Positions 26,302 to 35,233 of a stretch of DNA of 64,000 nucleotides are shown in pieces. The DNA is from an uncultured Pirellulaceae bacterium (GTDB taxonomy: Bacteria; Planctomycetota; Planctomycetia; Pirellulales; Pirellulaceae): contig CALKCK010000021.1 of the NCBI GenBank assembly GCA_938083195.1, positions 62,001 to 126,000 on the forward strand, given 5' to 3'. Below the pieces are notes generated by a model. The model was given only the letters and a program-made list of their open reading frames with translations, was not told the origin of the DNA and made no database searches. How positions within the stretch are numbered: the stretch's first letter is position 1; every line of letters begins with the position of its first letter. A program made the translations under genes and the position numbers.

Positions 26302-28062
26302 ATGACTAGCGTCCCCTTTCTCATTGCTCAGAATATTAAAGTAACCAACTGGTTGACTCCTGTCTGGATAGTTTCTTTGGGCATCACGATCGGCTTCATC
26401 TTTGTACTGTTGATGATGGCCAAGATCTTGATTTTCCAACGCGTCAAATTCTTCAACACGGTCAGTGAAGATTCGCGGAAATATACAATTCTCGGTTTGC
26501 TTACCGGAGGCCTCTATTTTGGTCTTTTCACTTGGTATTTGGCTTGGAAAACCGGAAGCGTTTTTTCTTCAGAGTCGGTGATGCCTCTGTGTTTTGCATT
26601 TCCAATTTCTATGTTTGTTGGTTTCGGCGCTTGGCGATTAATCGCTAGGCGAATGATCGGTGAGACATCCGGGCTTTTCCGTGAGGGATTCCTCAGCTGG
26701 GTTAATAAAGTTTGTCTCGCGATGGTCGCTTTCACGATTCTTGGATTCGTTCTCGCGTCTTACAACGGATTTGGATTTATCAAATTCGTCGATCAGCCAA
26801 ACGAATTAATTCAGTCTTTAGGGCGACTTCCGTTTACGGGGAAGTTTGAGAAATCATTCACCGTACCTGCTTCGACGACTGCAGATGGTGGAACTGGAGT
26901 AGATGTTGGCTTTGATGGTGCCGAGTTAAAGATCTTTGGGATTCAATCGAATGAGCGATTGGATATGGCTGTTTTTCCAATTGACGAAGCAGCGACCACG
27001 GGCATTGTCGATATTCAACCCGGTTCTGATGAGATGATTTTGAGGCAGCGAGTTGACGGGCGGGGTCCAATTCCTCTCGACCAAATTGACCAGCTCTATT
27101 TTCGATACATGGGTAAAGAGGGAACCGAGGCGACGGTTAACATCTCATGGCTGGTGACGCCGATCTATCAAGAAGTTGGGGTCGTGCCCGGCGTGGCCGT
27201 GTTTGTATTTGCGATCTACTTGCTTTACTTAACTTTTGCGACGATGTGTCCTAAGGTTTTTGCAATCGCCCATTCGACATTCAAAACGGAAGTCAATCAG
27301 CCGTTGTATCTGCTTGTTTTGATGATTGGAGCGCTGTTTACGGTCGGCTCGATCTATATTCCGTATAACACCTTTGGTGAAGACATCAAAATGTACAAGG
27401 ATTCTGGATTAACCCTTATCCGAGTCCTCGCTATTTTCCTAGCTATCTGGGCGGCCAGTAAGTCGGTCGCTGAAGAGATTGAAGGTCGAACCGCGTTGAC
27501 GGTGCTTTCCAAGCCAGTGGGGCGAAGGCAGTTTATTTTTGGAAAGTTTACTGGGATATCAATGGCGATTGCCGTGATGTTCATCGTCCTAGGGTTATGG
27601 TTCGTGATTTGGACTTCCTACAAACCTATTTACGACTTCCAAGAAGCTTCAAAAGGGATTTGCGAATGGCCTCAGTGTTTCATAGAGTCAATTCGAGTCA
27701 TACCGGGCGTATTTCTTTGTTTCCTCGAAGTTTTAATCTTCGTGGCGATCAGCGTTGCAATTTCAACACGATTTGGAATCCTTGCAAATTTCCTAATCTG
27801 TTTTTCAATTTACGTCCTTGGCCATCTGACGCCGTTATTAGTCCAATCGTCGCTTGCTGAATTTGAACCGGTCGTTGTATTTGGAAACTTGATTGCGATT
27901 GTTTTCCCTGTCCTGAACCACTTTGACATTCAGGCGGCGATCAATACGAACTCGGCGGTTCCTTACTCCTACATGGGATGGTCGATTATCTACACCTTTC
28001 TTTACGGCTCGATGGCCATGCTCTTGGCGTTAGTGCTCTTTGAAGATCGAGACCTCGCCTAG
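26302..28062 (+). CDS. ABC-2-type transporter permease
   Basis: This 586-residue polytopic protein looks like the permease half of an ABC exporter of the kind annotated for multi-copper enzyme maturation. Hydrophobic helices occur at about 18-40, 65-80, 90-105 and 140-155, and a soluble periplasmic block follows (180-285, with beta-rich VDVGFDGAELKIFG). Further helices follow, with the typical loop KSVAEEIEGRTALTVLSKPVGRRQFIFGK between membrane segments. No ATP-binding subunit is next to it, so its partner must be encoded elsewhere. A 22-base inverted element (ATATCC / GGATAT, 26217-26238) lies upstream. The ATG has no strong ribosome site. Confidence 0.75.
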   Translation: MTSVPFLIAQNIKVTNWLTPVWIVSLGITIGFIFVLLMMAKILIFQRVKFFNTVSEDSRKYTILGLLTGGLYFGLFTWYLAWKTGSVFSSESVMPLCFAFPISMFVGFGAWRLIARRMIGETSGLFREGFLSWVNKVCLAMVAFTILGFVLASYNGFGFIKFVDQPNELIQSLGRLPFTGKFEKSFTVPASTTADGGTGVDVGFDGAELKIFGIQSNERLDMAVFPIDEAATTGIVDIQPGSDEMILRQRVDGRGPIPLDQIDQLYFRYMGKEGTEATVNISWLVTPIYQEVGVVPGVAVFVFAIYLLYLTFATMCPKVFAIAHSTFKTEVNQPLYLLVLMIGALFTVGSIYIPYNTFGEDIKMYKDSGLTLIRVLAIFLAIWAASKSVAEEIEGRTALTVLSKPVGRRQFIFGKFTGISMAIAVMFIVLGLWFVIWTSYKPIYDFQEASKGICEWPQCFIESIRVIPGVFLCFLEVLIFVAISVAISTRFGILANFLICFSIYVLGHLTPLLVQSSLAEFEPVVVFGNLIAIVFPVLNHFDIQAAINTNSAVPYSYMGWSIIYTFLYGSMAMLLALVLFEDRDLA

Positions 28063-28130
28063 TCCTGTAGCTCATCGGTAGTGAGCGGATAGGGAAAGAG
28101 AAGGTCATTGACGGTGGCGTTTGATAAGTA

Positions 28131-28155
28131 CAGGAATCAGCGATGGCTGATCCTG
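28131..28155. terminator. Strong hairpin between convergent genes
   Basis: CAGG-ATCAGC pairs with GCTGAT-CCTG (ten pairs, one bulged A) around GATG. It lies between the ends of the ABC permease and the Gfo/Idh/MocA gene. There is no T run on either side, so it may be a weak or factor-assisted terminator. Confidence 0.35.
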
Positions 28156-28256
28156 GGCTCGCATTTGCCGAAGATGGTTGACTGCCAGTTCGGTCGACGC
28201 TGCAAGCCAGTTAAGGTGAAGATTACCTACTCCAGCCTAGTCGCTTGTTGTTTATC

Positions 28257-28290
28257 AACCAGTTCCTAAGCAACCAGTTCCTAAGCAACC
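28257..28290. repeat. Two tandem 15-base copies spanning a stop codon
   Basis: AACCAGTTCCTAAGC occurs twice in a row (28257-28271, 28272-28286), followed by a partial AACC. The second copy holds the stop of the minus-strand dehydrogenase gene; because the unit is a multiple of three, the first copy repeats that stop in frame. Confidence 0.8.
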
Positions 28291-29390
28291 TTACGTGGTT
28301 GTTCGTCTTGAACGTTGAGTGGGAACGGAAGCAGTGTTGGAGGAACGTGAGGCATCGCTTCCGATGACTGTTGTTCCGGAGAGTTCTCGCTCCAGCGATG
28401 AGCGTTGATTGAGTTGATCACGGAGTCCGCGATTTCAACTGCTTTCGCGCCTTGTTGGACACTCACTCGCGGAGTTTGAGATGTCTGAATCGCCTCCAGC
28501 CAATCCTGTTGTTCTGCTAGAATCGCGTTAGTCTGGGGGACATCAATTTCTGACTTTGGTAATATTTTTGAAAAGAGATTTTCGCGAATAAAAGCTTGTT
28601 GTTCGGGCGTCGTATCGAGTAGGTCGTACTTTTTGTTTTGAATCCACGTGGGAACTTTTACAAAAGTGACTTTGTTAGTCGCGAGGTCCGCGTTGGCAAA
28701 TCCGTCGGTTCCAAAGATTTGAAAATTTCTTTGAGCTTGAAAACTGCAACGGGAAGCGGTCAAGTTGGCCACACCTCCGCAACTGAATTGCAATCGGGCG
28801 TGAGCGATATCTTCGTTGTGACCAAACATCGAAACGCCAGTGGCGCGAGTTTCTACGAGTTCGCCTTCGAACATTGAATTAATGAGATCGATGTCATGGA
28901 TCATTAGATCGTGGACCACCCCAATGTCAGTTGACCGAAAAGTGTACCCACTCATTCGGGAGGCCTGAATGAATTTGGGTTGGCCAACCAGTCCAAGGGC
29001 TGATTGAATGGCTGGATTAAATTGTTCTACGTGACCGACTTGGACTACGCATTTATTAATTTCAGCGGCTTTTGCCAATTCGTTCGCGTCAGTAACTGAA
29101 TCGGTGAGTGGTTTCTCTATTAGCGTGTGAATTTTTGCGTTGAGTAACTCATTGGCAATTTCAAAGTGCATTCGAGTTGGGGTGGCAACGACGGCTGCAT
29201 CGATTTGGTCGATCAACTTTCGATAGTCGCTGACAACGTTGACCCCAAATTCATCAATGATCTGTTGTTGAGCCGAGGGACTAGGGTCGGCCACAGCGAC
29301 CAAATCGACTTCAGATTGAGTCTGGAGGAGACGTGTGTGAATCCTACCCAGGTGTCCTGCTCCGATGACGGCAACTCGTAGTTTTGTCAC
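28281..29390 (-). CDS. Gfo/Idh/MocA family dehydrogenase coupled to lpxA
   Basis: This 369-residue NAD(P)-dependent oxidoreductase has the N-terminal Rossmann site VAVIGAGHLGRIHTRLL and the family block HTLIEKPLTDSVTDANELAKAA with the EKP lysine. Its GTG start overlaps the lpxA stop (GTGA), so it is the last gene of the lipid A operon. A Gfo/Idh/MocA enzyme beside lpxA recalls GnnA, the UDP-GlcNAc 3-dehydrogenase that prepares the 3-amino sugar of some lipid A. The partner aminotransferase GnnB is not in this window, so the substrate is open. The first half is well conserved in pattern; the C-terminal tail (from about 345) is polar and low in complexity. Confidence 0.82.
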   Translation of the reverse strand: MTKLRVAVIGAGHLGRIHTRLLQTQSEVDLVAVADPSPSAQQQIIDEFGVNVVSDYRKLIDQIDAAVVATPTRMHFEIANELLNAKIHTLIEKPLTDSVTDANELAKAAEINKCVVQVGHVEQFNPAIQSALGLVGQPKFIQASRMSGYTFRSTDIGVVHDLMIHDIDLINSMFEGELVETRATGVSMFGHNEDIAHARLQFSCGGVANLTASRCSFQAQRNFQIFGTDGFANADLATNKVTFVKVPTWIQNKKYDLLDTTPEQQAFIRENLFSKILPKSEIDVPQTNAILAEQQDWLEAIQTSQTPRVSVQQGAKAVEIADSVINSINAHRWSENSPEQQSSEAMPHVPPTLLPFPLNVQDEQPRKVA

Positions 29391-30262
29391 GCTGCTCTTC
29401 TCCTTAGTTCGCGTCCGCGTCCATGACGGCCCGCTTGCGATTGGGCGACCTTTTCCAAAAAGTGGCTGATTTCTGGAAGCAAATGGCCTTTAGATTTTAG
29501 AATTTCTTCGCAATTGCTAAGCCCGACTCGGGCCCGATACATCAGACGATAGGCTTCGTTGACCGCGTCAATGACTGGTTGTTCGAAGTCATTTCTTCGA
29601 AGTGCGACGATGTTGATACATCGAGGGCGAGCGGGGCTTCCGTCGGCCAGCATGTAAGGTGCAATGTCCTGGAGTACGCGACTTGCGGCACCTACAAATG
29701 TGTAACAACCAATCGCACCGTAGTGTGTGACAGCGACAGACCCCGAGAGGGTGGCGTGGTGGTCAACATGAACATGTCCACCGAGCATTGAGCCATGTCC
29801 AATGATAACTCGATCACCGATGACGCAATCGTGGGCGATATGAACATTCCCCATGAAATAACAATCGCTACCAACACGAGTATAATGATCTTCTTTTTCA
29901 GTGGCTCGGTTAATGGTGACACATTCCCGAATAACATTTCGGTCGCCAATGACAACCTTGGTGTCGGTGCCTCGATAGCTAAGATCTTGAGGTTCGCCGC
30001 CGAGAACCGCTCCGGGCGAGACGACGTTATCTTCGCCTAACGTGACGTCGCCAAGCATCGTCACATTGTTGATCAATTTTGTGTTTCTACCGATCTTCGC
30101 TTTCGGTCCGATAACGCAAAATGGCCCGATTTCGACGCCCGGTGCGAGTGAAGCCTCGGGGTCGACGCAGGCTAAGTTTGACACTTTGGGTGCTGGTTCT
30201 TGTGTGTCCACTTGCTGCGTGCCTTGGTTGGGGGAATATATATCCACAGGAGTTCGTTTCAA
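29387..30262 (-). CDS. lpxA: UDP-N-acetylglucosamine O-acyltransferase
   Basis: LpxA adds the first hydroxyacyl chain in lipid A synthesis, in the cytoplasm. The left-handed beta-helix hexapeptides are clear (VEIGPFCVIGPKAKIG and following repeats), and the catalytic histidine lies in HIAHDCVIGD (H144 in this numbering). The C-terminal helical part with LRRNDF and EAYRLMYR matches the family. The TTG at 30262 overlaps the lpxC stop (TTGA), giving 291 residues, about 26 more than usual. A GTG at 30184 would give 265 residues but lacks a ribosome site. Both ends of the gene show four-base overlaps with its neighbours, indicating tight co-translation. Confidence 0.92.
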   Translation of the reverse strand: MKRTPVDIYSPNQGTQQVDTQEPAPKVSNLACVDPEASLAPGVEIGPFCVIGPKAKIGRNTKLINNVTMLGDVTLGEDNVVSPGAVLGGEPQDLSYRGTDTKVVIGDRNVIRECVTINRATEKEDHYTRVGSDCYFMGNVHIAHDCVIGDRVIIGHGSMLGGHVHVDHHATLSGSVAVTHYGAIGCYTFVGAASRVLQDIAPYMLADGSPARPRCINIVALRRNDFEQPVIDAVNEAYRLMYRARVGLSNCEEILKSKGHLLPEISHFLEKVAQSQAGRHGRGRELRRRAA

Positions 30263-31131
30263 GCTGATTTTCGAATGGAGTTAGTATGGCCTATTTGCTG
30301 TAGCAGCGCGAATACCAATTGGGAGTTCAAACGGTGGCCGCTTTTCGACGCGGTAAATTTCCCAATCAGGTCTGTCCCTGAGAGTGAAAAATCACCAATC
30401 ATGTCTAGTAATTTGTGTCGGGCACACTCGTTCTCGAATCGAACTTGGTTGTCGATCGGTCCTTGCGGCCCAAATACGAGGATGTCCTGATAGCTAACGC
30501 GTTGCCCTAGTCCCTTCTTCTGGAGTTCTTGTGCCTCCTCCAGAAGTACAAAGGTTCTTGCTGGAGCAATTTCCGAGGCAAAAATCTCGGGGGTGACTTG
30601 AGTTTGGTAAGTCTGCGTTCCGATTGATGGGCACGCATACTGGAGTTGGTATTCGAGTTCAAATTGATCTTGCTCAACCGGCTCTGCTTGAATCCATGAA
30701 TTTTCGTCACCTACGCGAATGGTAGACGTGACCCGTAAGGTTTCCCGCTCGGCATCCAGTTCAATGACTTCCGTTTGCCTCAAGGCATCAGAGAATACTT
30801 TACTTGATCCATCATCCCCTGGCATTTCAGCTCGATTTGCATGGATTTCACAATTATCGATATTCAATCCAGCCAGTGCTGCGAGAACATGTTCGACCAT
30901 CTCAACGGGGCAACCCTCGGCGACTAAGGTAGTTCGCCGAGGTCCGTTGATTCGGTTTTGGATAACTGCCGGAATCCTTGGTTGACCGGGGAGGTCGGTT
31001 CGAACAAAGACGATACCACTATTGGCTTCCGCAGGCTGGAAGTTCAATTCGATATCCCTACCACTCCAGAATCCGTAACCGGATACCGAGACGCTTTGGG
31101 AGATCGTAGTTTGTTTTCTAAGAGGAGCCAA
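30259..31131 (-). CDS. lpxC: UDP-3-O-acyl-N-acetylglucosamine deacetylase
   Basis: LpxC is the zinc-dependent deacetylase that commits the pathway to lipid A. The 290 residues show both zinc-site regions: EMVEHVLAALAGL (first histidine) and HKLLDMIGDFSLSG (second histidine and aspartate). ANRAEMPGDDGSS is also conserved. The start is a TTG at 31131, judged by the family N terminus (RKQTTISQSVSVSGYGFWSG). It follows the OmpH-like gene after 56 bases and overlaps lpxA by four. In this lineage FabZ is sometimes fused to LpxC; here it is not. Confidence 0.95.
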   Translation of the reverse strand: MAPLRKQTTISQSVSVSGYGFWSGRDIELNFQPAEANSGIVFVRTDLPGQPRIPAVIQNRINGPRRTTLVAEGCPVEMVEHVLAALAGLNIDNCEIHANRAEMPGDDGSSKVFSDALRQTEVIELDAERETLRVTSTIRVGDENSWIQAEPVEQDQFELEYQLQYACPSIGTQTYQTQVTPEIFASEIAPARTFVLLEEAQELQKKGLGQRVSYQDILVFGPQGPIDNQVRFENECARHKLLDMIGDFSLSGTDLIGKFTASKSGHRLNSQLVFALLQQIGHTNSIRKSA

Positions 31132-31187
31132 TTTTTTACTTTCAGGGGAGCATGCAAAGCAGCGACTTCATTTTGCCGAGGTGACAG

Positions 31188-31796
31188 TTACTTTTGCAAA
31201 GTACCACCGGGATTTTGTGCTGCGGCAATTTGATTAACCCTGGCAATGATCTGGTCCGTAATGTCGTTCTGTGGAACATGGTAGATCACATTTCCATTCA
31301 CTTTTTGCATCACGGTTCGCGGATTGGCAGGGTCGATCTCGGCTCTGTTGAATTTGAGAACGAGTGCAATATTGTTTCGTTCGCAGTATTGCTGAATGAC
31401 TTCATTTACGGACCGATAAGTTTGGTAATGCAGTTGAGCTTCGCGTTGCATTAACCCCCGCATTGTGTCTTTTTGATCGACTTCCATCTTGGCTGCTTGT
31501 TGCGCCAACGCGGTTTCTTCACGCTTAAATTCGGCCGTTCCCGGCTGAATATCGCTTTGCTCCAGCTGTTGAGCTGTAGTCATTAAACGCTGTTGAGCAT
31601 TCATTGATTCCATTTTGAAGTTTTCGGCTTCAGTTTTTAGCCCATCAAGCCGTTGGCCGAAAGTGACATGGCTCTTGAAAATCAAAGGAATATCTACGAT
31701 CGCGACTTTTTGTTGAGCCGATACCGAAGATAGATTTATCAAGGCGGTTACCGTGAGAACGGTAAGAATAGTTGCGATCCGTCGCTTAGTTTTCAC
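31188..31796 (-). CDS. OmpH/Skp-family periplasmic chaperone
   Basis: This 202-residue exported protein resembles Skp/OmpH, a coiled-coil chaperone for outer-membrane proteins. The N terminus is a signal peptide (RIATILTVLTVTALINLSSVSAQ), and VAIVDIPLIFKSH matches the family's first strand. A long helical, Gln/Glu/Lys-rich coiled-coil arm spans roughly 45-140, and the end returns to a strand-like EIDPANPRTV. I prefer the GTG at 31796, which has AGGAG eight bases upstream; the frame opens at a GTG three codons earlier. Co-location with lpxC and lpxA is common in Gram-negative bacteria, although lpxD is absent. Confidence 0.85.
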   Translation of the reverse strand: MKTKRRIATILTVLTVTALINLSSVSAQQKVAIVDIPLIFKSHVTFGQRLDGLKTEAENFKMESMNAQQRLMTTAQQLEQSDIQPGTAEFKREETALAQQAAKMEVDQKDTMRGLMQREAQLHYQTYRSVNEVIQQYCERNNIALVLKFNRAEIDPANPRTVMQKVNGNVIYHVPQNDITDQIIARVNQIAAAQNPGGTLQK

Positions 31797-31943
31797 TTTC
31801 AGCACTCCTTGCTGTCGTGAGAGTTACTCGATTCGGTTTCGGAAATCCATTTGCCGAAGCCAGCCGGGTCGAGTTGTCAAAATGTCTCGTGCTCGGCATT
31901 GTGTCGCCGATCGGGTTTTTCGTAAAGGGAGATTTACTCGGAA

Positions 31944-31972
31944 AATATCTGCCAGCATCGAATAAACGTCAA
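31944..31972 (-). promoter_or_regulatory. Candidate promoter of the ompH-lpxC-lpxA operon
   Basis: On the minus strand TTGACG (31972-31967) and GATATT (31949-31944) are 17 bases apart. The -35 matches consensus at five of six positions. It would start transcription about 140 bases before the OmpH-like gene. Confidence 0.45.
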
Positions 31973-31976
31973 GTTT

Positions 31977-32993
31977 TCAAAAATTCGTTGTAAATGTCTC
32001 GCGAAGTTCGGCTGCTAATTCTCCGTACCGGACATAGAAACCTCGTGAAATCATGACTAAGTAGACATTGAGTCCTAATGAGATTAGCAGCATGACGTAA
32101 ATGAAAAAGGTAGAGCTTCCCGAAGAATTGGTTGATTTATTTTCTGTTGCCCCTGCGGGATTGGCTACGCCGCTGGAAACGTTGTTGACGAATTTTTGCT
32201 CGGCCATATTCAATGCGTTATTTGCTGGGGAAGTCCGGTTTTCAGGGCTGAGTGAGGTTTCAGCAGGAATGTCGTCGGTGTGGTTGATAAGTCGGGTGTT
32301 GGGAGGAGGCAATTCGGTCTTCTGATTTCGATTTGGCAAGCCAGTTGTCCACAACGGCTTTGAGATTTTGGCAAGATTCTCTGGAGACGGTAGGCTTTTT
32401 GGTTGTTGCTGGGGGGGCATGAAATCCTGTCGTTGCGGCGATGGTTGAGGTGTTGCCCCATCCAGTATGTAGGCGGGTTTTATAGGATTAAAATTTGTGG
32501 CCTGGTTACGTCCGACGCTGTTCGTAACGATTGGCTGGTCATTGAAATAAGCAAATTGAACCTTGGTGAAACGCCCTCGATCTTCTTCTGGTAATTCATA
32601 CACAAGACGGCAAGTTTGGAGAGATTGAATGTCGGACTCTCTTAATTGAAATCGAATGACTCCATCTCTCAACCCAGAATCCTGTCGATTCAGTTTTTGA
32701 AGTAATAAATTTCGATTTTGGTGGGTGTGTTGCGTAAGGATGAAGCCATTAACGCAATCCAATGCCAACGGTCTCTGGTTTTCATCACGGGGGTCAATGT
32801 CGGCGATTAGTAGCCCATCCACGCGGAATTCGTTGATGGTAGCTTCGTCTAGTGTGAAGATGACCGGCTTTTTAAGGCTTTGTTTGACTGAGGGTTCAGA
32901 GGTCGGAATTTGCTCACCGGGTGCGCAATAGGCGGTTGAACAAAGGATGCCTGCAATTGCGATGGCGAATAGTAAGGTGGTGAACGCCTTCAT
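31977..32993 (-). CDS. Membrane-anchored secreted protein of unknown function
   Basis: This 338-residue protein has a signal peptide (MKAFTTLLFAIAIAGILCSTAYC) and a C-terminal membrane helix (FFIYVMLLISLGLNVYLVMI, roughly 297-318), so most of it should face the periplasm. After a folded N-terminal region of about 150 residues (beta-rich, with FTLDEATINEFRVDGLLIAD) comes a long Pro-, Asn- and Ser-rich linker. I recognise no family. I chose ATG 32993 because GGAG sits seven bases before it, over an ATG five codons upstream. It is divergent from the flippase-like gene. It may be planctomycete-specific; no function is proposed. Confidence 0.7.
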   Translation of the reverse strand: MKAFTTLLFAIAIAGILCSTAYCAPGEQIPTSEPSVKQSLKKPVIFTLDEATINEFRVDGLLIADIDPRDENQRPLALDCVNGFILTQHTHQNRNLLLQKLNRQDSGLRDGVIRFQLRESDIQSLQTCRLVYELPEEDRGRFTKVQFAYFNDQPIVTNSVGRNQATNFNPIKPAYILDGATPQPSPQRQDFMPPQQQPKSLPSPENLAKISKPLWTTGLPNRNQKTELPPPNTRLINHTDDIPAETSLSPENRTSPANNALNMAEQKFVNNVSSGVANPAGATENKSTNSSGSSTFFIYVMLLISLGLNVYLVMISRGFYVRYGELAAELRETFTTNF

Positions 32994-33127
32994 GAACAAC
33001 TCCAACATTCAAATAATTTCTGGGTAGCGGTCTATAATAATGATTCGGTAACATGCGGGTAAATAGCGAAATCTGCGTAGAGCCAAGTAAAATCTTGGAG
33101 TGAGCCTTTTACTGAATTTAGAACTCG

Positions 33128-34183
33128 TTGTTGTTTGACCTACTTAAAACAGAAATTATCAAAGTGCCTAATCAAACTGACGATCTTTTGGCTCAAACGT
33201 CAAATGTTGCCCCCGCTGGCGAAAAGCCTGATGCAGTTGAGGTGAATCGTTGGAGCAAAGCCAAGCTAATTCGCTGTTTCCGCATCGTGATGATGATCTC
33301 TGTTGTGCTCGCAGTTGTCTACACTGCTATCACTTCTTTCCAGCAGTTGCGGCAAGAAGGTTTTGATTTTTCGGCTGTTAAATATGGTTGGTGGATCGGC
33401 GCAATCGGGGTTTACATTGGAACGATGTTTTTATCCTGTTGTTTTTGGTTTCGCGTGCTGATTGCACTGGGGCAAAAACCAAAATTTGGAGCGGCATTGT
33501 TGGCTTTTTTTGCCAGTCAGCTTGGCAAATACGTTCCCGGTAAAGCAATGGTCGTAGTAATCAGAACCGATATGATTCGCGGAGACGAGGTCAGCACCGC
33601 ACCGGCGGCTGCAAGTGTTTTTGTGGAAACCTTAACCTGGATCTTTGTCGGTTCAATGATTGGCAGTCTGCTGTTAGTGCTGCAATTTGAAGGGCAGATT
33701 TTCCTTAAAACGATAGGCGTTGTGCTGGCAATTATTGCCGGAGTGTTGACCTGGCCGCCGATCTTTCGTTGGATTGCTTTAAAATTGGGGGTTGTGAAGG
33801 GGCGCAAAGCAAAGAAACTGTTCAACGGCCTAAATTTTCAGACGATGAGTTTCGGTTGGCTGTTAATGACTTTGGGCTGGTGTTTAAACGGCTTAAGTCT
33901 GTGGATGGTACTCAAAGGCCTGCCGGGAACAGCTGTGGCCATTTCTGATTTTTCGTTGGCGATGGTATGTGTCTCTCTGGCGACGGTGGCCGGTTTTGTT
34001 TCGTTACTTCCAGGCGGCTTGGGCGTTCGGGAATTGGTAATGATCCCACTTCTCGGTTCTCAGTTTGGTGCGGTCACGGCGATTGTAGCGGCGATTGTGA
34101 TTCGAGTGATCTGGTTAACAGCGGAACTCGCCACGTCTGGTATAATTTACGGGTGCCGCCGAGCAATTGGTAAAGTACCGTAG
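33128..34183 (+). CDS. Flippase-like membrane protein (LPG synthase TM domain, UPF0104)
   Basis: This 351-residue integral membrane protein resembles the lysylphosphatidylglycerol synthetase transmembrane domain family (UPF0104 / AglD-like). About eight helices are predicted; the block LGKYVPGKAMVVVIRTDMI and the later VAGFVSLLPGGLGVRELVM are characteristic. It lies 28 bases before a dolichyl-phosphate-mannose-synthase-like GT2 gene and is probably co-transcribed with it. This pairing suggests handling of polyprenyl-linked sugars, possibly flipping them. The N-terminal start is uncertain: TTG 33128 is reported, and GTG 33164 is an alternative. Confidence 0.78.
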   Translation: MLFDLLKTEIIKVPNQTDDLLAQTSNVAPAGEKPDAVEVNRWSKAKLIRCFRIVMMISVVLAVVYTAITSFQQLRQEGFDFSAVKYGWWIGAIGVYIGTMFLSCCFWFRVLIALGQKPKFGAALLAFFASQLGKYVPGKAMVVVIRTDMIRGDEVSTAPAAASVFVETLTWIFVGSMIGSLLLVLQFEGQIFLKTIGVVLAIIAGVLTWPPIFRWIALKLGVVKGRKAKKLFNGLNFQTMSFGWLLMTLGWCLNGLSLWMVLKGLPGTAVAISDFSLAMVCVSLATVAGFVSLLPGGLGVRELVMIPLLGSQFGAVTAIVAAIVIRVIWLTAELATSGIIYGCRRAIGKVP

Positions 34184-34211
34184 AGGGTTGTTCTCTGGAG
34201 CGAAAAAAAAC

Positions 34212-35183
34212 ATGCTAAAAATTTCAATCATCATTCCTGTTTTTAACGAAGAAGATTCGCTTAAAGAATTGCATCGTGAAATAAGTGCAGTCGCCGAGGC
34301 AAATCAGTATCAGGTTGAGTATGTTTTTATTGATGACGGGTCCACCGACCGCAGTTGGAGTGTATTGTCAGAGTTGGCAGATTCTGATTCTCGCGTTCAG
34401 TGTATCCGGTTTCGCAGGAATTTTGGCAAAGCAGCAGCGTTGCGTGCTGGAGCGGAAACCGCCACGGGTTCGTTATTGGTGACGATGGATGCGGATTTGC
34501 AGGATGACCCAGCTGAATTGCCAAGCATGCTGGAAAAGCTAGGCGATGATTATGATTTGATCAGTGGATGGAAACAGGTGCGGCATGACCCGATTGGAAA
34601 GACAGTGCCGTCGAAGGTATTTAACTGGCTGGTGGGGTTTCTGACCGGTGTTAAGCTGCACGATCACAATTGCGGGTTTAAGTTATATCGCCGAGAGATA
34701 TTTGACGAAGTCAAGCTTTATGGGGAGATGCACCGTTTCGTTCCAGTTTTGGCCCATGCAAAAGGATTTCGGGTTGGCGAAATACCGGTCAATCACCGAG
34801 CCCGCGAGCACGGAGTTTCCAAGTATGGGTGGTCGCGTTTGCCCAAAGGTTTTTTAGATTTATTGACGGTTAGTTTTTTAACTGGATTTAATCAGCGTCC
34901 GCAGCATGTGATTGGCGCGTTAGGGTTGTTTTCACTTATTCTTGGTTCTGCTGGAATCGCATACATGACGGCTTACTGGATGCTTAGAGTGTCGTTTGAC
35001 GCTTTCGGTGGATGGGATCCAGTTCATCAACGACCATTGCTGGTTTATTCTCTGGGTGCTTTTTTGCTTGGTACTCAATTGCTGTGCATGGGGTTTTTGG
35101 CGGAGTTGATTGTTGCTCGTGGTCAAGAAAGTCGCGAGCCGTATTCCATTCGAACTCAGCTTGGTGGATCTCGTGAAGAATGA
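34212..35183 (+). CDS. GT2 glycosyltransferase (polyprenyl-phosphate sugar synthase-like)
   Basis: This 323-residue inner-membrane GT2 enzyme probably transfers a sugar from a nucleotide donor to undecaprenyl phosphate, as in the GtrB/DPM1 group. The nucleotide-binding block SIIIPVFNEED, the FIDDGSTD strand, RRNFGKAAALRAG and MDADLQDDP are all conserved. Two C-terminal helices (near 240-310) place it in the DPM type with membrane anchors. I chose ATG 34212; the frame opens 15 codons upstream within the flippase gene. It lies between the flippase-like gene and a polytopic membrane protein, with which it may form a glycosylation module. Confidence 0.87.
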   Translation: MLKISIIIPVFNEEDSLKELHREISAVAEANQYQVEYVFIDDGSTDRSWSVLSELADSDSRVQCIRFRRNFGKAAALRAGAETATGSLLVTMDADLQDDPAELPSMLEKLGDDYDLISGWKQVRHDPIGKTVPSKVFNWLVGFLTGVKLHDHNCGFKLYRREIFDEVKLYGEMHRFVPVLAHAKGFRVGEIPVNHRAREHGVSKYGWSRLPKGFLDLLTVSFLTGFNQRPQHVIGALGLFSLILGSAGIAYMTAYWMLRVSFDAFGGWDPVHQRPLLVYSLGAFLLGTQLLCMGFLAELIVARGQESREPYSIRTQLGGSREE

Positions 35184-35233
35184 GTCATAGGGTATTTTGA
35201 AAAGTAAATTGAACCTTCAGTTTTCATCGTTAA

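Noticed and set aside
28131..28290. Repeats near 28.2 kb as a CRISPR or attachment site
   Set aside because: Only two adjacent copies without spacers exist, and no integrase, tRNA or cas gene is nearby.
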